Origin: Halodurantibacterium flavum
GTDB lineage: Bacteria; Pseudomonadota; Alphaproteobacteria; Rhodobacterales; Rhodobacteraceae
NCBI RefSeq assembly: GCF_042681825.1
Contig: NZ_JBHUGH010000038.1
Span: 1-64,000, forward strand
Length of the DNA stretch: 64,000 bases
Reading direction: 5' to 3'
Part shown: positions 1 through 7,653 of the stretch, one piece after another
Position numbering within the stretch: position 1 is the stretch's first letter
Layout of the letters: the number at the start of each line of letters is the position of its first letter
The notes under the pieces: generated by a model
What the model was told of the DNA's origin: nothing
Database searches by the model: none
Seen by the model: only the letters and a program-made list of their open reading frames with translations
Program-made: the position numbers and the translations under genes

Positions 1-276
1 CAGGCGATATGCAAGAGACCGATCCGTCGAAAAACAGACCAAACCGCCCGCATATCCCTTCAAAAAAAAACAACAATGTCAAAGAGCAAAAGACAAAAAC
101 AAACGAGCAAACGCCACAAAGCAGCGCTACCCGCATGCATCCATCCAGAAAACCAAACCGAGAACAACAAGCCCCCGGCCCGGTGAAGCGCTGTCTACGG
201 AACCAAAACGACACGCGCAAGCAAAAAATTACACGACACAAAAAAAATCAAGCAAAGGCCTGAAAAGAAACGAAAA
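1..276 (-). promoter_or_regulatory. Probable rRNA operon leader
   Basis: The stretch is strongly strand-asymmetric: the plus strand has long A runs and almost no T, so the leftward transcript is U/G rich. No convincing gene is present. Read leftward it carries a boxA-like element (plus coordinates 77-88). A perfect 7-base inverted repeat, GATATGC at 6-12 and GCATATC at 50-56, encloses a G-rich segment resembling the sequence that precedes 16S rRNA in Rhodobacterales. A weak -35/-10 candidate for a leftward promoter lies around 214-245 (TTGCTT, 18 bases, TAATTT on the minus strand). The 16S gene itself would lie beyond the left edge, so the assignment is inference. Confidence 0.6.
77..88 (-). 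promoter_or_regulatory. boxA-like antitermination element
   Basis: The minus strand reads TGCTCTTTGACA, which differs at one position from the classical rRNA boxA TGCTCTTTAACA that recruits NusB/NusE. It lies upstream of the inverted repeat GATATGC...GCATATC, as expected in an rrn leader. Confidence 0.6.
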
Positions 277-332
277 ATATGGCGAAAAGCGCGGGGCGGG
301 AGCGAGCCATTCCCGAGAATCTGAATCAACGA

Positions 333-355
333 GCCCCGGCCCAAAGGGCCGAGGC
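333..355 (-). terminator. Possible terminator after the GlsB-like gene
   Basis: A 10-base stem (GCCTCGGCCC against GGGCCGGGGC on the minus strand, one G-U pair) with an AAA/TTT loop lies 21 bases past the stop of the 377-634 gene. The following minus-strand sequence is only moderately T-rich, so termination strength is uncertain. Confidence 0.45.
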
Positions 356-376
356 CACCACGTCATCCAGGAACGT

Positions 377-634
377 TCAGCTTCGGCCGCGAACGGCTCT
401 GGCCAGCCATATGAGAATGACTGCGCCCACGAAGCCTGCCACCAGATATCCGACCCATCCGACGAACGCGACGCCGAAGATACCCAGAAGAAGGCGCGCT
501 ATTGCCGCGCCCACGATGCCCAAGATGATGTTCAGAAAAATCCCGGTATCGCTTTTCATCACCGATGAGGCCAGCCAACCGGCCAGCCCGCCGATGATGA
601 TCGCCGCAATCCATCCCACCTGCGCGTCGTCCAT
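377..634 (-). CDS. GlsB/YeaQ/YmgE-type small membrane protein
   Basis: This 85-residue, almost wholly hydrophobic protein has the pattern of the transglycosylase-associated / GlsB-YeaQ family. It shows three glycine-rich membrane segments (about residues 8-24, 30-53 and 57-80), an early GGLAGWLAS motif, and a short charged tail ending in RGRS. Family members are small inner-membrane proteins linked to general stress; their molecular role is not settled. It starts ten bases downstream of the stop of the 645-968 gene on the same strand, so the two are probably co-transcribed as a small stress pair. An overlapping alternative frame at 363-614 is Arg-rich and is rejected. Confidence 0.85.
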   Translation of the reverse strand: MDDAQVGWIAAIIIGGLAGWLASSVMKSDTGIFLNIILGIVGAAIARLLLGIFGVAFVGWVGYLVAGFVGAVILIWLARAVRGRS

Positions 635-644
635 TGCGGCCCCC

Positions 645-968
645 TTAGCGGCGATTGTCGGTCAGGGCGGAGCCGATGGCGAGCCCGATCCCGAAACAGA
701 CGAGACCGAAGGTCGTCAGTGCGGTTGCGGCCGTGCCGGGGTTTTCACGCAGCGCCTCGCCCAGTTCATGGGCCTGATGGCGGGCACGACCGGCGATGGC
801 ATTGGTGCGCTCGCGCGCCTCATGCCAAAGTTCGGCACCCTGTTCCTGTGCGCGCTCTGCCGCCTCTTGGGCGCGGGCGCGGATGCGGTTGCTTTCGGCC
901 TCGGCGTCCTTGCGGACCTCTTCGATCTTGTCCTTGGTCTTGTCGGCTGCCTTGTCCAGGTCAGACAT
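645..968 (-). CDS. YqjD/ElaB-like membrane-anchored coiled-coil protein
   Basis: A 107-residue protein with a long, highly charged helical region (about residues 1-75, rich in Ala, Glu, Arg and Lys, likely coiled coil), followed by one membrane segment (about 80-101) and a short tail DNRR. This is the layout of the YqjD/ElaB (DUF883) family, whose Escherichia coli members are stationary-phase inner-membrane proteins that bind ribosomes. That role is family knowledge and is not shown here. The start at 968 is preceded by AAGGAG; an upstream in-frame start at 1037 lacks a ribosome site and adds an unrelated tail. It pairs with the GlsB-like gene just downstream. Confidence 0.75.
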   Translation of the reverse strand: MSDLDKAADKTKDKIEEVRKDAEAESNRIRARAQEAAERAQEQGAELWHEARERTNAIAGRARHQAHELGEALRENPGTAATALTTFGLVCFGIGLAIGSALTDNRR

Positions 969-1052
969 GACGATCTCCTTGTCCTTGAGTGCGCTTGTCC
1001 CTGATGTGCGTCCGGGCTTCCCGATCAAACGCGCCAAGGGAAAAGAGGTTCC

Positions 1053-1664
1053 TCAGGTCCGGGCGCCGTCCTCAAGGGCGCGCTGCCATTCCCGTACGCG
1101 CGCCTCGGGCCGGGGGTTGAGCGTGATGTCCGTCACCACAGCGACCATATCCGCGCCTGCCTCTACGGCCTGCCGGGCGGTTTCGGCCGTCAGGCCACCA
1201 ATCGCGCAAAGCGGGCGATCCCCTGCCAGCCGCTTCCACTCGGTTATCCGCCCCATTCCCTGCGGCGCCCATTTCATGACCTTGAGCCGGGTAGGAAAGA
1301 TCGGCCCAAGTGCCACGTAGTCGGGATTGAACCCGAGCGCCCGGTCAAGCTCCGCATGATCATGCGTGCTGATCCCGAGCCGGAGGCCCGCGCGTCGCAA
1401 GGCGGGGATGTCGGCGGTGTCGAGATCCTCCTGCCCCAGATGCACCCAGTCCGCCCGGGCGTCGATGGCCAGCTGCCAATAATCGTTGACTACCAGGATC
1501 GCGCCCGCGTCCCGCGCAAGGGTCAGCGCATGGTCAATCTCGCGGCGCAGTTCGTCCTGTGGCAGGTCCTTGATCCGCAGCTGCACCAGCCGGACGTCAA
1601 GGGCCAACAGCCGTGCGACCCAGTCGGCGCTGTCGACGATGGGGTAAAAGCGATCCAGCGTCAT
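1053..1664 (-). CDS. thiE: Thiamine phosphate synthase ThiE
   Basis: ThiE joins HMP pyrophosphate and thiazole phosphate to give thiamine phosphate in the cytosol. The protein of about 203 residues shows the TIM-barrel signatures: VQLRIKDL near residue 28, VVNDYW near 58, HLGQEDLD near 74, LGISTHD near 97, YVALGPIF near 115 and the phosphate-binding AIGGLT near 154. The chosen ATG overlaps the thiG stop as ATGA and has AAGG about ten bases upstream; an ATG nine bases earlier (1673) is possible but leaves almost no spacer. It is the last gene of the TPP-riboswitch operon. No thiF follows it, although ThiF is needed to activate ThiS, so thiF must lie elsewhere. Confidence 0.93.
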   Translation of the reverse strand: MTLDRFYPIVDSADWVARLLALDVRLVQLRIKDLPQDELRREIDHALTLARDAGAILVVNDYWQLAIDARADWVHLGQEDLDTADIPALRRAGLRLGISTHDHAELDRALGFNPDYVALGPIFPTRLKVMKWAPQGMGRITEWKRLAGDRPLCAIGGLTAETARQAVEAGADMVAVVTDITLNPRPEARVREWQRALEDGART

Positions 1665-2425
1665 TCGAGCCATGCCTTGCCGATGACCGGGGTCGAGGGT
1701 TGCGCCATGTCGCGCGCCGGCATCGGATCGGCGGCATGGGCAAGCCGGCCTGCCTCGGCGGCCATGGCAAAGGCCTGCGCCATCGCCACCGGATCGCCCG
1801 CCCGCGCGACGGCGGTGTTGAGCAGGACAGCGTCATAGCCCATCTCCATCGCCTCGGCCGCCTGGCTTGGCAGGCCAAGCCCCGCATCGATCACCAGTGG
1901 AATGTCCGGGAAATAGGCCCGCAAGCTGCGCAAGGCATAGCGGTTCATCAGGCCCAGCCCGGTGCCGATCGGCGCCCCCCAAGGCATCAGGACCCGGCAT
2001 CCGGCCTCGACCAGCCGATCGGCAAGAACCAGATCCTCGGTCATGTAGGGAAAGACCTGAAATCCGTCGTCGCACAGGATACGGGCGGCTTCGACCAGCC
2101 CGAAAGGGTCGGGTTGCAGCGTATCCGTCTGGCCGATCACCTCCAGCTTTATCCAGGGGGTGGAAAAAAGCTCGCGCGCCATATGGGCCGTCGTCACCGC
2201 CTCTTTCACCGAATGACAGCCGGCCGTGTTCGGCAGCACCTTCACCCCAAGATCGCGGATCAGCGCCCAGAAATCCTGCCCTGCGCCTCCCTCGCGGCGG
2301 AGCGAGACGGTAGCCACCGACGCGCCGGAGCTTCGGAACGCGCGCGCCATCACGCCGGGCGAGGGGTACTGCGCCGTGCCCAGCATCAGGGGCGTCTGCA
2401 GCCGGGTGCCATAAAACTCACGCAT
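1661..2425 (-). CDS. thiG: Thiazole synthase ThiG
   Basis: ThiG forms the thiazole phosphate ring from deoxyxylulose 5-phosphate, the ThiS thiocarboxylate and dehydroglycine. The 254-residue length is normal. Visible signatures are RLFLGT-like RLQTPLMLGTAQYPS at the start, the LPNTAGC motif near residue 64, the Schiff-base lysine in WIKLEVIG near 92, MPWGAPIGTG near 146, and DAGLG near 181 with VLLNTAVA near 202. It starts four bases after the thiS stop and its own stop overlaps the thiE start, so translation is probably coupled. The dehydroglycine supplier in this operon is ThiO, not ThiH. Confidence 0.96.
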   Translation of the reverse strand: MREFYGTRLQTPLMLGTAQYPSPGVMARAFRSSGASVATVSLRREGGAGQDFWALIRDLGVKVLPNTAGCHSVKEAVTTAHMARELFSTPWIKLEVIGQTDTLQPDPFGLVEAARILCDDGFQVFPYMTEDLVLADRLVEAGCRVLMPWGAPIGTGLGLMNRYALRSLRAYFPDIPLVIDAGLGLPSQAAEAMEMGYDAVLLNTAVARAGDPVAMAQAFAMAAEAGRLAHAADPMPARDMAQPSTPVIGKAWLE

Positions 2426-2428
2426 CGC

Positions 2429-2626
2429 TCAGCCCCCCTGCATAGGCGACAGAACCTCGACTCTGTCCCCCTCGGCCAAGGGTCGTGTCGCCCGCGCCGA
2501 CGACGGCACAAACTCACCATTCACCGCGGTGGCGATCCGCGCGGCCGTCAGTCCGAGTTCGGCCACCAGATCATGAAGGTTATCCGCCGCGACCTCCTGC
2601 GCCTGTCCGTTAATCTCGATCTTCAT
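2429..2626 (-). CDS. thiS: Sulfur carrier protein ThiS
   Basis: A 65-residue ubiquitin-fold protein ending in the required Gly-Gly, whose C-terminus is adenylated and thiocarboxylated to carry sulfur to ThiG. The start at 2626 has an excellent GGAGG ribosome site six bases upstream; a start 24 bases earlier has none. The core TAVNGEFVP and the end DRVEVLSPMQGG are typical. The gene overlaps the last 17 bases of thiO, and thiG begins directly after it, so the three genes form a tight translational block. Confidence 0.95.
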   Translation of the reverse strand: MKIEINGQAQEVAADNLHDLVAELGLTAARIATAVNGEFVPSSARATRPLAEGDRVEVLSPMQGG

Positions 2627-3587
2627 CCATAACCTCCGGTCTTTTTCCATCCGTCAGGTAGCTGGCCACGGCCTCTGCCAGCGCGGGCGCCAGCAGGAAG
2701 CCATGGCGGTAAAGTCCGTTAATGAATATCCTCTGCCCTCGGCGGCGGATGCGGGGCAGGTTGTCGGCAAAGGCCGGGCGGGCATCCACCCCGGTTTCCA
2801 GAACCTCCGCCTCGGCAAAGGCCGGATGCAGCGCATAGGCCGCCGAGAGCAGTTCAAGCAGCGCACGGGCTGTCAGGCGATGGCGGTCCGCGCTCTCGAT
2901 CTGGGTGGCGCCAAGCATGAAGACGCCGTCACCCCGCGGCACGATGTAAAGCGGGTGACGCGGATGCAACAGGCGCACCGGTCGCGACAGCGTAATCTCC
3001 GGGCAGCGCAGCACGACCATCTCGCCTTTGACGCCCCGTAAATCCGACAGCATGTCCCGCGCGGCAAGTCCGCGACAGTCGATCATCCAACCGCCGTCTG
3101 GCGGCGTGCCCGTCTCTACCGGAACATCCGCATCCGCCAACCGGCGGCGCAGGTCCGCAAGCGCCGCACGCGGGTTCAGATGCGCCTCGGCGGCATAAAG
3201 AAGTCCGTGCCGGTGCATCGACAGATCGGGTTCAAGCCTCGCTATCTCTGACGCCGGAACATCGCGGTGACCGCCCGTCCTGCGCGCAAAACGCGCAAGA
3301 TCCCCGCGGTCGCGCGACAGGGCCAGAACAAGGGTGCCGTTCCGGACAACACCACCGGCATGCCTGTCCCACCAGTCAGCCGCGCGCTGCCCCAGCCGGA
3401 GAACGGGTTCCTCGGCTGTCTCGCTCTCGCACCACGGGGCGAGCATTCCCCCGGCCCACCACGAACAGGCCTGCGGCCCCGGGTCAGGTCGGGTATCGAA
3501 CAGGCGGATTTCCATCCCCCGCGCCCGAAGCGCCGTCGCGACGCAGAGGCCGGCAACCCCAGCCCCGATGACCGAAACCGGCCTCAT
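2610..3587 (-). CDS. thiO: Glycine oxidase ThiO
   Basis: An FAD-dependent amine oxidase (DAO family) of about 325 residues that oxidises glycine to dehydroglycine for thiazole formation, the oxygen-dependent alternative to ThiH. The N-terminal VIGAGVAGLC is the FAD-binding GxGxxG, followed by RLFD with the acidic residue at the end of strand 2. WWAGGMLAPWCE near residue 41 and the C-terminal GLYRHGFLLAPALAE are typical of ThiO. The start at 3587 overlaps the thiD stop as ATGA. The longer upstream reading frame is an artefact of high GC, with a low-complexity Gly/Pro/Arg tail. Confidence 0.92.
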   Translation of the reverse strand: MRPVSVIGAGVAGLCVATALRARGMEIRLFDTRPDPGPQACSWWAGGMLAPWCESETAEEPVLRLGQRAADWWDRHAGGVVRNGTLVLALSRDRGDLARFARRTGGHRDVPASEIARLEPDLSMHRHGLLYAAEAHLNPRAALADLRRRLADADVPVETGTPPDGGWMIDCRGLAARDMLSDLRGVKGEMVVLRCPEITLSRPVRLLHPRHPLYIVPRGDGVFMLGATQIESADRHRLTARALLELLSAAYALHPAFAEAEVLETGVDARPAFADNLPRIRRRGQRIFINGLYRHGFLLAPALAEAVASYLTDGKRPEVMDEDRD

Positions 3588-4384
3588 GCCGGCCAGAACC
3601 TGTGAAAATGATGCACCGGCCCCTGCCCCCGGCCCAGGGAAAGACGGGCGCCGGCCCGGATTGCATCCTGCAGCCATCCATGCGCACGGGCGATGGCGTC
3701 GGGCAGAACCAGCCCCTGGGCAAGCCCCGCCGCGATGGCCGCGGCAAGGCTGCACCCGGTGCCATGCGTGTTCCGGGTGTTCTGGCGCGGCGCTTCAAAT
3801 ACAATGGTTCTGCCCGGCGTGACCAGCAGGTCGGTGACGACCTCACCGCGCCCGTGGCCACCCTTCATCAGGACCGCGCGCGCGCCCATATCCAGCAGCG
3901 CACGACCCTGTGACGCCATTTCCACCGCGTCCACCGCTTCCGGGCGATTCAGAAGGCGCGCGGCCTCCGGCAGGTTGGGGGTGATGATCGTGGCGGCAGG
4001 TAAAAGCCGCCGCAACATCGCCTCTATCGCAGTGCCGGGCAGAAGCACCGCACCCGACTTCGCCACCATCACAGGGTCGAGTACCACCGGCACGTCCTTT
4101 CCGGCCAGCCCGTCCGCGACAGTCACGATCGCGTCGGCATCACCCAACATCCCCAGCTTCACGGCGCCGACGCTGAAATCGTCAAAGACCGCGGCGATCT
4201 GGGCGGCAATCATCGCAGGGGTCACAGCCTCTACGCGGGTGACCGTCATGGTGTTCTGCGCCGTGACGGCCGTAAGGACGCTGGCACCATAGACGCCCAG
4301 CGCGGAAAATGTCTTGAGATCGGCCTGAATCCCGGCGCCGCCGCCGGAATCCGACCCCGCAATCGTAAGTGCAATGGGTGTCAT
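3584..4384 (-). CDS. thiD: Hydroxymethylpyrimidine (phosphate) kinase ThiD
   Basis: A ribokinase-family enzyme of 266 residues that phosphorylates HMP and HMP-phosphate. MTPIALTIAGSDSGGGAG at the N-terminus is the diagnostic ThiD opening. VLDPVMVAKSG near residue 105, TPNLPEA near 138, and the anion-hole NTHGTGCSLAAA near 205 carry the catalytic aspartate and cysteine region. The ATG at 4384 sits behind GAGGAGG. It is the first gene of the operon and lies 68 bases downstream of the TPP riboswitch. Confidence 0.96.
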   Translation of the reverse strand: MTPIALTIAGSDSGGGAGIQADLKTFSALGVYGASVLTAVTAQNTMTVTRVEAVTPAMIAAQIAAVFDDFSVGAVKLGMLGDADAIVTVADGLAGKDVPVVLDPVMVAKSGAVLLPGTAIEAMLRRLLPAATIITPNLPEAARLLNRPEAVDAVEMASQGRALLDMGARAVLMKGGHGRGEVVTDLLVTPGRTIVFEAPRQNTRNTHGTGCSLAAAIAAGLAQGLVLPDAIARAHGWLQDAIRAGARLSLGRGQGPVHHFHRFWPA

Positions 4385-4451
4385 ATGCCGCCTCCTCGGT
4401 TTCGGGACAGGCGGAAAGCAGGTGATGCGCTGACGGAATGTACGTCGCGCG

Positions 4452-4539
<88 letters not shown>

Positions 4540-4645
4540 ATCGCTGCAATCCTAGCGGCACCGGCGGTGGTTCGCAAGCGACCGGGCTTAGTCATTGATT
4601 AAAGGGTTTGGTCCAGAAACAGAGCCATCGGGCAAGGAGAACGGG

Positions 4646-5578
4646 TTGGGCAAGCGAATCATCCTCATCGACCGGCGGCCAATCCGGGCGATGAAACTGG
4701 CAGACGGGTTGCGCGCAGCCGACCTGGTGGTGATCGACGCCGTGGTCTCGCCGGCGCAGGCCCTGCGCCATCCGCGCCTGTCCGAGGCCGAGGCGATTTT
4801 TCTCATTGGTCCCGCCCGGGGCGAGGTCGAGCGCGCGCGGGCCGATCTTGGCCCAGCCGGCCCCCCGGTCATCCCCGTCGCGGAGGAGGATATGGGCGGT
4901 CTTGCCGGGGCCGATTACACGCGCGTGGCCACGCGCCTTGTGCAAATGCTGCGCGGTCCCGCCCCCCCGGCGCCAGAGCTTCGCCCAATCGTCTGCATCG
5001 GCGCCTCCACCGGCGGGGTGACGGTCCTCGAACAGATATTGGAGGCGTTTCCCGCCGACTGCCCCCCGACGATGATCGTTCAGCATATCCGTGGCAGCTT
5101 CAGCGCGGGTCTGGCAGAGCGTCTCAACCGTCTCTACCGGCCAGAGGTGAGCGAGGCCCGGACTGGCGCACCGCTGCTGCCGGGTCACGTCTACCTTGCG
5201 CCTGGGGACCAGCATCATCTGGAAATGCGCATGCAGCCGGGCGCCCAGTGCCGGCTGACGACAGGCGAACGCGTTTCCGGCCACCGTCCGTCTGTGGATG
5301 CGCTTTTCCGGTCGGTGGCCGACAGGGCGCCGCCCGGGGTCGCCGCAATTCTGACCGGCATGGGGCGCGACGGGGCGCAGGGTCTGCTGCAACTGCGCCA
5401 CCGCGGGTGGCATACAATTGCCCAAGACGCACAATCCAGCACCGTCTACGGCATGCCCAGGGTCGCCGCCGAAATCGGGGCCGTTGATGAAGTTCTGCCG
5501 GGCGCGGCCATCGGCCCGGCGATCCTGCGCGCCTGCAACCGCATCACGCAACGCCACCAGTCAGGACAAGACCTGTGA
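4646..5578 (+). CDS. cheB: CheB-type protein-glutamate methylesterase with degenerate receiver
   Basis: The C-terminal half is a CheB methylesterase/glutaminase domain: CIGASTGG (catalytic Ser near residue 121), VQHIRGSF (His near 147), LAPGDQHH, SGHRPSVDALFRS and TGMGRDGAQG (Asp near 242). The enzyme demethylates or deamidates chemoreceptors. The N-terminal ~100 residues resemble a receiver domain, but the acidic pair is IDRRP and the phosphorylation-site region reads AIFLIGPARG, with no Asp, so phosphorelay control is probably lost. A TTG start at 4646 is favoured because AAGGAG lies six bases upstream; another TTG at 4595 has no ribosome site. The stop overlaps cheD as GTGA. No other chemotaxis genes are nearby. 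Confidence 0.88.
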   Translation: MGKRIILIDRRPIRAMKLADGLRAADLVVIDAVVSPAQALRHPRLSEAEAIFLIGPARGEVERARADLGPAGPPVIPVAEEDMGGLAGADYTRVATRLVQMLRGPAPPAPELRPIVCIGASTGGVTVLEQILEAFPADCPPTMIVQHIRGSFSAGLAERLNRLYRPEVSEARTGAPLLPGHVYLAPGDQHHLEMRMQPGAQCRLTTGERVSGHRPSVDALFRSVADRAPPGVAAILTGMGRDGAQGLLQLRHRGWHTIAQDAQSSTVYGMPRVAAEIGAVDEVLPGAAIGPAILRACNRITQRHQSGQDL

Positions 5579-6099
5579 CCGCCCCGCCACCGAACCTCAT
5601 TCACGTGCTGCAGGGCGAATACCGCCTGTCCAACCGCCCCGGGGACATGCTCAGCACGCTTCTCGGCTCTTGCGTGGCTGCCTGCGTCTATGATCCGGTG
5701 ACCGGTGTGGGCGGGATGAACCACTTCCTGCTGCCCGACGGCGGGCTCGGGGACAAGGCAAGCCTTCGCTACGGCGTCAACTCGATGGAACAGATGATCA
5801 ACGCCCTCCTCAAAAGCGGGGCCGATCGTCGCAGGATGGAGGCCAAGATCTTCGGCGGCGGGCGGATGCTGCCCGGGCTCCGGAATATCGGGCAGGACAA
5901 TATCGAGTTCGCCCGATGGTTCCTGAACGGCGAGAGCATCCGGATCACCTCGGAAAACGTCGGCGGGACACAGGGCCGCAAGCTGCGATTCTGGCCCGTG
6001 ACAGGGCAGGCCCAGGTGCAGCTCATGCAGCCGCATGAGGCGCCGCCACCCCAGCGACCGCGCCTTGCCGCCGATGACGGTGCGGTGGAGCTTTTCTAG
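5575..6099 (+). CDS. cheD: Chemoreceptor glutamine deamidase CheD
   Basis: A 174-residue CheD, which deamidates glutamines on methyl-accepting chemotaxis proteins. The catalytic cysteine lies in LLGSCVAACVYD near residue 32, the catalytic histidine in GGMNHFLLP near 50, and the conserved AKIFGGGRML near 92 and RIVTEN-like RITSENVGG near 125 are present. The GTG start overlaps the cheB stop, implying translational coupling. The C-terminal ~25 residues (Pro/Arg-rich) extend past the family core. An orphan cheB-cheD pair suggests a dedicated receptor-modification unit serving receptors encoded elsewhere. Confidence 0.9.
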   Translation: MTAPPPNLIHVLQGEYRLSNRPGDMLSTLLGSCVAACVYDPVTGVGGMNHFLLPDGGLGDKASLRYGVNSMEQMINALLKSGADRRRMEAKIFGGGRMLPGLRNIGQDNIEFARWFLNGESIRITSENVGGTQGRKLRFWPVTGQAQVQLMQPHEAPPPQRPRLAADDGAVELF

Positions 6100-6368
6100 G
6101 TCACGTCAACACCGCCTGGGTCCGGAGGTGCCCGACGCTCTACCGTTTGTCCAAGAGATGCAGGTTGTATATTCGGCCCCGGCGCTTGCGCGGCATTCAA
6201 TAGCAACCCGGGCGCGTCCTCTGGTTCACACCGCCTCCCCCACCTATGCGCTGCACAGCTTATCTCCGGTGATGTACGCAATCTTCCGGATGCTCCCTCG
6301 CCTGTCCGGCGAAGATCGGATTGGGGTTGACGATGGCGTGGGACATCTCGCGGCGCGCGCACCGAGGC

Positions 6369-6388
6369 TCTCGCGCGCTCGCGCGAGA
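6369..6388. repeat. Perfect 9-base inverted repeat
   Basis: TCTCGCGCG and CGCGCGAGA are perfect inverted arms separated by two bases. A related word, CGCGC-ctgcaa-GCGCG, occurs at 6511-6526, and a weaker relative (TCTCACGC, then TGCGAGA) at 6571-6587. They precede the regular 61-bp array. Confidence 0.7.
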
Positions 6389-6640
6389 AAGACACCGGAT
6401 CGCCGCGGCGCTGAGGGTGACGATTGTGCGTCTCTTCTCTCTCGCACGGGCACGGGCGCCGGAAAAACACCCATCAGACGCAACTCAGTATCGCTGTCAA
6501 CATTGCGTCTCGCGCCTGCAAGCGCGGAACACTCGGAGCCAAGACACCGCAGGCGCGCATCATTCGCGTCTCTCACGCGCCTGCGAGATATAATCTTTCT
6601 TTCGCGGATGGCAGCGATCGCATAAGCCGTCGCCGTCGCC

Positions 6641-6846
6641 CCCGCGCACGCACGCGGCTGCCGTGTACGCGCGCGAGCCGTTTTCCCCTTCGCACGTCAC
6701 TCCCGCGCACGCGCGGGGCTGCCGGGGTCTTCGTCCACCGTAACGCGCGACACGCGATCGCTCCCGTGAAGGCGCGGACCGCCGATCACGCGGTTTCCCT
6801 TGGCAAAGGCACTTTCGCTACCCCCCGCGAAGGCGCGGGAGTGACG
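6641..6846. repeat. Four-unit 61-bp periodic palindromic repeat array
   Basis: Related ~23-base units begin with CCCG(C/T)G at 6641, 6702, 6763 and 6824, exactly 61 bases apart each time. They are imperfect palindromes of the type CCCGCG-AAGG-CGCGGG, clearest in the last unit. The roughly 38-base intervals are not alike. Sixteen bases of the third unit (TCCCGTGAAGGCGCGG, 6762-6777) recur exactly at 49920-49935, so the unit belongs to a dispersed REP-like family. The geometry recalls a CRISPR array, but the units are degenerate and no cas gene is near. Confidence 0.65.
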
Positions 6847-7074
6847 GGATGGAAGTACATGTCACTCGTTAACTTCGTCGCTCCTGTCATGACCTCCTGC
6901 ACCTTACGCCGCGCTAGAGATAAAGGTCTCTCATCACTCCGGCGCTTCAGGCCCTGCCAGTTTCCCGAAAGAGGGCAAGCCGTGGCCCCATTCACTCCGT
7001 TGTGCGCAATGCCTCCGGCGGGTTGACGCGGCAGGCGTGCCATGGTCGATGGCATCACCCAACCGGAAGCTCGC

Positions 7075-7653
7075 ATGATCCGCGCCATCTATGACTGGAC
7101 CCTCTCTCTTGCCGCGAGCCGCCACGCGCTTTGGGCGCTCGCCATCGTGGCGTTCATCGAAAGCTCGGTTTTCCCGATCCCGCCCGATGTGCTGATGATA
7201 CCGATGATCATCGCCCGCCCCTCGCGCGCCTTCCTGATCGCGGGGGTGGCGACGCTTGCCTCCGTTCTCGGTGGAATGCTCGGCTATTACATCGGCTGGG
7301 GACTGTTTGAGAGCCTTGGGCGACCGGTGCTGGAGTTCTATGGCAAAGACGCCTATTTCGGCGACTTCGCCGCGCGCTACAACGAATGGGGCGCCTGGGC
7401 GGTGCTGATGGCCGGCGTCACCCCCTTCCCCTACAAGGTGATCACGATCCTGTCGGGCGCCACGGCGCTTTCGTTGCCGGTCTTCATCATCGCCAGCATC
7501 ATCGCGCGCGGCTTGCGCTTTTTCCTCGTGGCGGCCCTGTTGTGGAAGTTCGGCCCGCCGATCCGCGATTTCATCGAGCGCCGGCTGGGCTTGATGTTCA
7601 CCCTCTTCGCGGCAATCCTGCTCGGCGGCTTTGCACTGGTGAGATTTCTATGA
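7075..7653 (+). CDS. YqaA/DedA-family (VTT domain) membrane protein
   Basis: A polytopic inner-membrane protein of 192 residues. ALWALAIVAFIESSVFPIPPD near residue 20 is the DedA/VTT signature with the buried proline-rich re-entrant loop. GYYIGWGLFES, the GVTPFPYKV motif near 117 (a YqaA hallmark) and RGLRFFLVA follow. Family members are linked to lipid scrambling, membrane potential and envelope homeostasis; the substrate here is unknown. The start at 7075 has GGAAG six bases upstream; an earlier ATG at 7042 lacks a good site. The stop overlaps dsbB as ATGA, so the two membrane proteins are made together. Confidence 0.88.
   Translation: MIRAIYDWTLSLAASRHALWALAIVAFIESSVFPIPPDVLMIPMIIARPSRAFLIAGVATLASVLGGMLGYYIGWGLFESLGRPVLEFYGKDAYFGDFAARYNEWGAWAVLMAGVTPFPYKVITILSGATALSLPVFIIASIIARGLRFFLVAALLWKFGPPIRDFIERRLGLMFTLFAAILLGGFALVRFL

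Larger units (their letters stand above)
6100..7074 (+). other. Long non-coding stretch with palindromic repeats
   Basis: About 975 bases without a believable gene. The open frames found here are Arg/Ser-rich and follow no codon pattern. The sequence is unusually rich in CGCG and short inverted repeats from about 6360 to 6850 (listed separately). The final 200 bases before the next gene hold no clear promoter. No tRNA cloverleaf or terminator with a U tract was recognised. Confidence 0.7.

Noticed and set aside
9..263. 84-residue open frame at the left edge
   Set aside because: Its product is low-complexity Lys/Asn/Gln/Pro, follows no codon pattern, and coincides with an A-rich stretch better explained as the antisense of an rRNA leader.
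2623..3755. Longer N-terminus for thiO
   Set aside because: The extra 56 residues are Gly/Pro/Arg-rich and precede the FAD-binding GxGxxG that normally starts at residue 5; the ATGA overlap with thiD supports the short form.
6035..6625. 196-residue frame after cheD
   Set aside because: Arg/Ser/Leu-rich with no ribosome site or domain, and it begins inside cheD; treated as non-coding.
6641..6846. CRISPR array
   Set aside because: The periodic units are degenerate, number only four, recur singly elsewhere (49920), and no cas genes are present.
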